The position numbers and the translations under genes were made by a program. From Perkinsela sp. pyNocScin1 (taxonomy: Eukaryota; Euglenozoa; Kinetoplastea; Prokinetoplastida; Perkinselidae): 64,000 bases of DNA. Below are positions 58,580 through 64,000 of the stretch, in pieces (the stretch's first letter is position 1; each line of letters starts with the position of its first letter). The notes below the pieces were generated by a model. It made no database searches. It had not been told where the DNA came from and worked only from the letters and a program-made list of their open reading frames with translations. Location of the stretch: contig CAXHTR010000004.1 in assembly GCA_964019655.1 (NCBI GenBank), forward strand, positions 310,001 to 374,000. The letters are read 5' to 3'.

Positions 58580-59239
58580 TCACGAGCATTTCTTCGATAG
58601 CTGTATCCGCGGGTCCATCTTTGATCCGTCAATCGACATATACCGAGGCCTCACCCCGCCCGCCCTCGGCCACATCGATATGTACTGCGCCCACGCAGGA
58701 ATACAGCCCTTCTGGCCATAGATGACCGAGATCTGATTTTCATTGAAGGCGAGCGTTTTGAGCCTTGGTGGCAGCCTTAGAAGCGACAGTGTGCCGCTGA
58801 TGTGATTATCGGAAGCCAAAAGCTCGAAAATACCCTCGGGCATCTCGTGCAGGTCAACAGTCCCCGTGATGCCGCAATTGACAAAACTGCCGACGACCAA
58901 ACCTCGAGGCAGTGAGCGCATGTCGAGTGGGCTGATGATACGCTGATTAAAAATGATAATGGATGTGACTGTGGTTGGGATCCACCGGATGTCTACCATT
59001 CGCATCGACCTGTGCCGATCGCCAAGCGGTATCGTCCAGCTTATTTTCTTGACTGCCCCAGCAGCACACTCAATGCCAATCCATTGGCAAACGTTGGTCG
59101 TTTGCAGTTTCTCTTCACTACACTTTGATACCGAAAGTTTATACATGGAAATGGTCTGCATCTTCTTGCTAGCGATGACTTGTTGTGATTCTTCTTTTGT
59201 CGAGGTAATGTCAGCAGCCAAGAAGAGAAGGAAAAGCAT
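58580..59239 (-). CDS. Secreted LRR protein, type B (219 aa)
   Basis: The Met at 59239 (MLFLLFLAADITSTKEES) gives a compact signal peptide; 28 more codons are open upstream. The cap is complete (CQWIGIECAAGAVKKISW). VDIRWIPTTVTSIIIF is the type B block. LPRGLVVGSFVNCGITGTVD, MPEGIFELLASDNHISGTLS and LPPRLKTLAFNENQI are repeats. The tail has DGSKMDPRIQLSKKCS. It is among the cleanest type B copies. Confidence 0.87.
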   Translation of the reverse strand: MLFLLFLAADITSTKEESQQVIASKKMQTISMYKLSVSKCSEEKLQTTNVCQWIGIECAAGAVKKISWTIPLGDRHRSMRMVDIRWIPTTVTSIIIFNQRIISPLDMRSLPRGLVVGSFVNCGITGTVDLHEMPEGIFELLASDNHISGTLSLLRLPPRLKTLAFNENQISVIYGQKGCIPAWAQYISMWPRAGGVRPRYMSIDGSKMDPRIQLSKKCS

Positions 59240-59335
59240 TGGAATGTAAACTTCTTGAAAATAAAGGCACTGAATAAGAAATGTAAAATTCTCATGAATT
59301 AAATCAAGCCCAAGTCCCTCCAATCTCCAAAACTA

Positions 59336-59992
59336 TCAATCCCGTACTCGCTTCTTCCATTGCCAGTCCACTCGGTCCATGTCCGCCGGGTTCTCAAAGT
59401 CTATTTGCGTAAACCCACACTGCTTGATGTGCAATTTGAAGTATTTTTTCGGAAGTTTACCGATGCGAATGCGCTGCTGCACAACATTTGACTCGCCAAT
59501 CGTAAAATAGCTCAGCGTCTCGGGAAGGTTTACAATATCCCCCACAGCCGTTATCGCATTGTCGTGCACAACGAACTCAGTCATTTTCCGCGGGAGATTC
59601 GCCACATCGAGCGTCCCTGAGAGCGCTGTGTGGTCAATGCAGACAACGCCGAGATTTTCAGGGAGATTACTCGTGTTCACTTCGCCGCGCAGTGCCTGGT
59701 GATAGAGATTGAAAAATGTGAGCGCTGGCGGGAGAAGCAACATGTCGATGACCCCCTTGAGCTTGACGAATGACGAGTGCCAGCTGATAGACGTGAGGCG
59801 CCCATCGTTGTTGCACTCCGTCCGCTTCCACGTGCAGGCGTCGTCTTCGTCGCCGCCGAACTCCCCGCGAGACTGCTCGTAGTCGTCTGGCGTGAAAAAG
59901 AGCTCCATGCGCTGCTGGTCCGAGAGCATCGAGGGGTCGACCCGGCCGGCAGCCGCTGGGTCACTGCAGGAGAAGCTGGAGAGTAAGAACAT
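59336..59992 (-). CDS. Secreted LRR protein, type A, short (218 aa)
   Basis: The leader MFLLSSFSCS precedes DPAAAGRVDPSMLSDQQRME. The cap is complete but with basic residues inside (CTWKRTECNNDGRLTSISW). Only three or four repeats remain (QALRGEVNTSN, TALSGTLDVAN, NAITAVGDIVN), and the last part (KLPKKYFKLHIKQCGFTQI) has no FSG core and no VVDExG cap. It is a type A gene lying among type B copies, with a shortened C-terminus. Confidence 0.87.
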   Translation of the reverse strand: MFLLSSFSCSDPAAAGRVDPSMLSDQQRMELFFTPDDYEQSRGEFGGDEDDACTWKRTECNNDGRLTSISWHSSFVKLKGVIDMLLLPPALTFFNLYHQALRGEVNTSNLPENLGVVCIDHTALSGTLDVANLPRKMTEFVVHDNAITAVGDIVNLPETLSYFTIGESNVVQQRIRIGKLPKKYFKLHIKQCGFTQIDFENPADMDRVDWQWKKRVRD

Positions 59993-60605
59993 TTTGCTAA
60001 TATTTCGAAATCAATAGGGTGAGAAAAATGAAATCATCAATTGAGACACGTCGGTGATGCGGAAACAAGGGAACGCTGACTCCTTCGAAAATTGAGACAT
60101 CGGAAAATGAAAATTTGACATTGGCATTCGGACCATCGACACATATGAAAAGAGCCTGTTGCACTCATCAAATTCGCTTGGTCACATCCAGATAATAATT
60201 GCATTCTGAAGAAAAAAACAATTCGATTTTCTGCTCATTCCATCATGCTGCTGTACCCTATCACTCGTTGTCCATCGCTGCGGTACATAACACGACCATC
60301 ATGGTTGGCATGACTGTCCATGAGTCTTCGAAATTTTTCAAGATGAAGACAGCTGATTTCCTTTAAACTTGGTGTGAATGCTTTTCAGAAATCGTAAGCA
60401 TATGTATCAAAAGGTCTCCGAGATCTCTCAGAGCATCCTATCAATCAAAACTCAAACTTAAAAGTGAAAACTTTCGCACTTTTCTTGACAACGCTTTCTC
60501 CATATCTTTGGCTGAATCACCAGCACTTACGCAATATAAATGATGCTCAATGTACCATTGCTCAATATCATAGGACCTTCGACTCCATGCCACTGGCCTT
60601 TCATT
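59993..60605. other. Intergenic, nothing recognised
   Basis: About 0.6 kb with no gene or repeat I can support. Confidence 0.45.
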
Positions 60606-61442
60606 CTACCCCTTTCCACCAACAAGAAGGCCTTCGTACGCTTGACGCTGGTGCTCCAAAAAGTTCTCGTGATACTGTTTGATATGCTTCGCGTGGGGGT
60701 GTTCTTCGCGCATTAGCCAGTGCGGCTCCTTCTTGGTCGAGACCCGTCTGTCGAGGTGGCCACCGTCGATGTCAACGAGGGTACTTCCCCAGGCGCTACA
60801 GACCACGACTTTTTCCAAGTCTTCGGGCAGACAGTGGCGGTCGATGATGGCGCTGCTGATGCGATACGCAAAGATCTTTATGATTTTCATTGTACTTGGC
60901 AGTGCGCCGATGAAGACTGGCCCAAAGTTTTCATCCAGCTGGGAGATGGAGAGGAACTCCATTTGCTTTGGGAGCCGGTCAAAGCGAAATCTCCACTGCA
61001 GGTCACCGCACATCGAGAGGCTGAGGTAGCGGAGCTCCCGCGGGAGCAAATCCGTGCGCAGACCGTTGATGAACACAATATCGACGAGATGGAGCTCGCG
61101 GATCGTGCTGGGGAGCCAGTCTGCGTCGATTTCCCACTTGTGGTACACCTCAGCGAGGTAGTGGACCCCAGTCATTCGAAAAACACGCACAGCCCCGTCG
61201 CTGCACTCGACGCCCGTCCACGTGCAGGGGTCGTTGGGCTCGTAGCCGTCTGCCTCAATGTAGCTCGCAAAGTTGAAGGCCTCTGAAGTGCTCTGCCTGG
61301 CGGCTCGGAGCACTTCAGTCATCATTTTCGCTTGTGCGCTGTTTCGATCGATCACCGGCGCACGTGGGGCGAAGCGGCGCGGTGGCGGGTCGATGGCGGT
61401 GAGTGCAATGAAAAGGCAGGGCCAGAAGCTGAAAGAATGCAT
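60606..61442 (-). CDS. Secreted LRR protein, type B with long tail (278 aa)
   Basis: The leader MHSFSFWPCLFIALTA is followed by IDPPPRRFAPRAP, a Pro/Arg-rich stretch not seen elsewhere. The cap is complete (CTWTGVECSDGAVRVFRM). DADWLPSTIRELHLVD is the type B block, then LPRELRYLSLSMC, LPKQMEFLSISQL and LPSTMKIIKIFAY. The GGHLDRRVST tail is extended by about 45 residues rich in His, Gln and Lys (HPHAKHIKQYHENFLEHQRQ). The extension is unique among the copies here. Confidence 0.87.
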   Translation of the reverse strand: MHSFSFWPCLFIALTAIDPPPRRFAPRAPVIDRNSAQAKMMTEVLRAARQSTSEAFNFASYIEADGYEPNDPCTWTGVECSDGAVRVFRMTGVHYLAEVYHKWEIDADWLPSTIRELHLVDIVFINGLRTDLLPRELRYLSLSMCGDLQWRFRFDRLPKQMEFLSISQLDENFGPVFIGALPSTMKIIKIFAYRISSAIIDRHCLPEDLEKVVVCSAWGSTLVDIDGGHLDRRVSTKKEPHWLMREEHPHAKHIKQYHENFLEHQRQAYEGLLVGGKG

Positions 61443-61887
61443 ACTGAAAAAGTGTAAGTAGGTACGAAATCAGAATTTGTACAAGTTAAGCGCAAAAGAA
61501 AAAACGGTGCGCATTTTTCACTAAGAACACGACTACATTGAATGAAAAAGCACAATGACTTTGGACAGAGAACGAGCGCTATCGTCCTGAAATGAAATCT
61601 TTGCTTCTATGATTCGCCAGATTTTAGCAAAAAATGTGTGCAGCCCCCAACCTTGGGAAGAGGAGGACGCAGGTAGACTTCAGAGATGATTTTGTTCCGC
61701 AATGAAACTTCTGTGAATAAACCCTGTGAATAATAAGCCTTTGTTTTTAGTCTTGCCATTCGAAGCCTACAGAACTTCGAAAAATTCGATGAAAATCGAG
61801 CTCTCAAATACAGAGAGGAAAGAATAAATCTTTTAGAATCTTCGTCATCCTTAGAGGGGCCCTGCACCCTGTTGTTAAAGCATCGCT
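61443..61887. other. Intergenic, nothing recognised
   Basis: The 86-codon minus frame at 61607 lacks any motif and I leave it out. Confidence 0.4.
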
Positions 61888-62577
61888 CTACCGCACTTTT
61901 GCCTTCCCATTTATGAGAAATTTCACCTTTCTTGCGCTCGTTTTGTACTGTGGGATCTCTGGCCTGACATGGAAGATCATATTCCCCCGAAAAGACATCT
62001 GCACCATGTTTTCTGAGATCATCCCGTGGTACACAAATTCCTGCTCGATTCTATTGTCGTCGAGGCTCAAAATTTGCAGCGAATTCGGTATGTATCGAAT
62101 ATCGATGGGCCCTGTCAGAAAGTTCCGCTCCATCCGAAAAATCTTTGTTTTCTGTGGAATCCCACTGAGGTCGAGTGTCCCATGTATAAAGTTCTTTGCC
62201 ATGTTGAACTGCACGAGCTCGCGCGGCAGCCACCACGTGTTCAGCGTGTATTCCTGGCCACAGCTCTCGAGGAAGACGATCTGCACGGTCGGTGGCAAGT
62301 GCTCGATGCAAAAGTGGCCACCGGTCGCCGCTGCGTACTCGATGCTGATGACTTCGCCGCTTTTGCAGGTGATGCCACGCCACGGTGGGTACTCGCTGCA
62401 GCCACAGACGTTGAAACTACGGCGGCGCTTTGGGACGAGCGCTTGGCCCCTACCGTGCTCGTTGAGGAACGTTTCGGATACATCAAAGAAGAATTTGCGC
62501 ATGAGCACTTCTTGGTACCCCTGTGTAGAGAGCGTATTGTCCACTTGGACGATAGTTGTGAGAAGCATTGAATGCAT
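61888..62577 (-). CDS. Secreted LRR protein, type B (229 aa), sister of 57419
   Basis: I start at the Met at 62577 (MHSMLLTTIVQVDNTLS) by comparison with 57419; a Met three codons later also fits, and the frame is open far upstream. The cap is FNVCGCSEYPPWRGITC. IEHLPPTVQIVFLESC, LPRELVQFNMAKNFIHGTLD, IPQKTKIFRMERNFLTGPID and IPNSLQILSLDDN follow. The C-terminal 60 residues are almost unchanged from 57419. The leader region differs more than the body. Confidence 0.86.
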   Translation of the reverse strand: MHSMLLTTIVQVDNTLSTQGYQEVLMRKFFFDVSETFLNEHGRGQALVPKRRRSFNVCGCSEYPPWRGITCKSGEVISIEYAAATGGHFCIEHLPPTVQIVFLESCGQEYTLNTWWLPRELVQFNMAKNFIHGTLDLSGIPQKTKIFRMERNFLTGPIDIRYIPNSLQILSLDDNRIEQEFVYHGMISENMVQMSFRGNMIFHVRPEIPQYKTSARKVKFLINGKAKVR

Positions 62578-63058
62578 TTGAGTAAACAAATGATTGGAAT
62601 GAGTATATGTGAGCAGAGAAGAGTTCGGACTCCACTCAATCAACTCTTTAAAATTTTGGGTAAAAATTCGATTCTCACCACAAAATAGATAAGTACCAAT
62701 CCCAATTTTTTGAGATTTCATCATGAAAACTTGTATTCGCATTCAAAACTGCAACCCAGTGGTATTGCGCACTTCCCAGCTGGGCATGGGAATTTTTCCT
62801 GCAAACATGCCCTGCACCCGGATCAGTTCAAGTTTGTGAACGTCTACGACCACGATGCCTTTTGTGTCAAATTTTTCACGCTACGGAGCGTCTGATGTGG
62901 TAGGCTTTGCATATCGAGTCTTCCGATACTCGAGACATAAGCGGCTGCAATCAGTGTAAGAGGCATTGAGACTTACTGAAAATCAATCGCATTTGAGGCT
63001 TTGATTGAATAGCGAAAATCCAATAATGTATCAGCGATTGATAAATCATCGCATTCCT
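62578..63058. other. Intergenic, nothing recognised
   Basis: Apart from the open upstream extension of the neighbouring frame, no gene or repeat is seen. Confidence 0.4.
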
Positions 63059-63820
63059 TTACCACCATTCCTTGCATTTCTTGTCATATTCCAAATAGCA
63101 TGTAAACTCTGCGAGCTGCATTGCGTTCACTGCAACAACCCGCTCATCAGCCTGCTCTCCCGTTGTGCTGACAATCTTGACATCTTTCGGTCTTGTATGA
63201 AACACCTTGACTGCATCGAGCCTTGAGCCAAGTTCCCTATTTTCCACGATGACCCTTTGAATAGCGTTCCCATTCGCTATGAAAAAGAGACGAAGTGTAC
63301 TGGGCACTCTGGCGAGGCTCAACGTGCGGTACATTGATATCCCCAAATTCAAACACACTTCCTCAATTTTGGAAGGTAAATCAGCAGTTTCCAGGACATC
63401 TCTCGTTTCATCATTCGTCCAAATGACTTGACCAGTGGTACTCTCCACATATATGTACCGCAGATCCCTCGGCAGGCACCGGAAGGGAAATCGCACCATG
63501 CACTGACTCGCTGCCACGTGGACGAACTGCACCGTCGGCGGGAGGCGCTCAACGCGCAGCGCGAATATATGTCTCTTGAAAGATGTCAGGATGACACCAG
63601 TGATAATACCATCTGTGCACTCACTGACCTTCCACGAACAGCAGTCCTTGCCAGCGCCAGTGGCACCGAATGCGTACTCCTGGAAGGCCTTGATGTATGT
63701 CGGTCGTTGAATAAATGCAGTCTGCATCAGATCTTGCTGCATGCGTTTTTTATCAAAAAGTGTGTCTGCAGATTGAAGCGCGAGTGTTCCTACTAAAAGA
63801 CTGATACAGAGTCGGAGCAT
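63059..63820 (-). CDS. Secreted LRR protein, type B (253 aa)
   Basis: The leader MLRLCISLLVGTLALQSA is a normal signal peptide. The cap has CCSWKVSECTDGIITGVIL. VERLPPTVQFVHVAASQ, LPRDLRYIYVEST, LPSKIEEVCLNLG and VPSTLRLFFIANGN follow, all with weak repeat cores. The tail has GEQADERVVAVNAMQLAEFT and ends KKCKEWW. A Trp/Asn-rich insert (VIWTNDETRDVLE) splits two repeats. It is the rightmost complete gene. Confidence 0.86.
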   Translation of the reverse strand: MLRLCISLLVGTLALQSADTLFDKKRMQQDLMQTAFIQRPTYIKAFQEYAFGATGAGKDCCSWKVSECTDGIITGVILTSFKRHIFALRVERLPPTVQFVHVAASQCMVRFPFRCLPRDLRYIYVESTTGQVIWTNDETRDVLETADLPSKIEEVCLNLGISMYRTLSLARVPSTLRLFFIANGNAIQRVIVENRELGSRLDAVKVFHTRPKDVKIVSTTGEQADERVVAVNAMQLAEFTCYLEYDKKCKEWW

Positions 63821-63934
63821 AATGGTGAAAAAATTTAAAAATTTTGAAAAGCGTAGTCAGGGGTCATTATAGTTTCTTTTCGGCAGTGAAAATCCTCAGA
63901 TATAGAAATTCACTCAATTATCCTCTACTACCTC

Positions 63935-64000
63935 CTACGCATACTGGTGCACATAGTTCAGATACTTCCACTGAAACGAAGTGATACCAGTTGTCACACG
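63935..64000 (-). CDS. Possible 3' end of another minus-strand gene (cut by window edge)
   Basis: On the minus strand 21 codons are open from the window edge to a TAG at 63935, reading TGITSFQWKYLNYVHQYA. It fits the direction and spacing of the array, but the stretch is too short to place in a family. Confidence 0.3.
   Translation of the reverse strand, partial: RVTTGITSFQWKYLNYVHQYA

Noticed and set aside
16782-59992. Cis-splice acceptors at the leader/mature boundary of type A LRR genes (TTTCCTTGCAG before CCGACC at 16782, TTCTCCTGCAG before TGACCC at 59992).
   Set aside because: Only about three of ten copies have the AG; the others have the same leader position without it. Pyrimidine richness follows from Leu/Phe/Ser codons, and no matching 5' exon is seen.

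Overview
The window looks like nuclear DNA of a unicellular eukaryote. Genes are uninterrupted, and they lie in same-strand runs: plus from 0 to 20 kb, minus from 20.4 to 25.8 kb, a mixed block from 26 to 41 kb, plus from 44.4 to 46.8 kb, and minus from 48 kb to the end. Several start codons sit just downstream of a pyrimidine tract and an AG, for example at 44426 and 50260. Three tRNA-like sequences lie exactly where two gene runs converge, at about 20.0-20.4 kb. This organisation suggests a kinetoplastid-type protist. That is an inference from layout; no marker gene here proves it, and I give no species.

The few conserved cellular genes are at the left end and near 44 kb. They are a bromodomain protein cut by the window edge, an NXT1/Mtr2-type mRNA export factor, a broken TCF25/Rqc1 homologue, an NPF-motif (epsin-like) tail fragment, and a Nopp140-like Lys/Ser-rich nucleolar-type protein. 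Everything else belongs to multicopy families that have been duplicated, broken and recombined.

The dominant family is leucine-rich repeat (LRR) proteins with 23-residue repeats and an N-terminal leader. Type A has ten largely intact copies. It carries a very short leader, a DPxLGRVD/SDQxxMELL block, FSG-type repeats and a VVDExG C-terminal cap. Type B has nine intact copies. It has a longer leader, a CxWxGVxC block, a WLPPTV stretch and a GxxxDxRI tail. About nine decayed copies accompany them. From 48 to 64 kb they form an almost uninterrupted minus-strand array. None shows a C-terminal membrane anchor, so they are probably secreted.

Between 2 and 20 kb and again at 29-31 kb there are helix-turn-helix (HTH) proteins that share a domain with an IS30-transposase-like fragment at 12.7 kb. 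Some are fused to NPF/NPW tails, and AT-hook segments lie nearby. The 11-20 kb region also holds RING-finger genes in which one C-terminal RING module is joined either to a transmembrane N-terminus or to a nucleoplasmin-like domain.

The 26-41 kb block is a mosaic of duplicated pieces. It contains a roughly 1.26-kb near-identical duplication, an F-box/AMN1-like LRR (RNI) family and an unrecognised protein family with a conserved CEIV...SRYGAH signature. Many otherwise open genes carry single in-frame stops, mostly TGA and in places replacing a Trp codon of the paralogue, or single frameshifts. The overall picture is a reservoir of secreted LRR proteins and pseudogenes undergoing rapid duplication and recombination.
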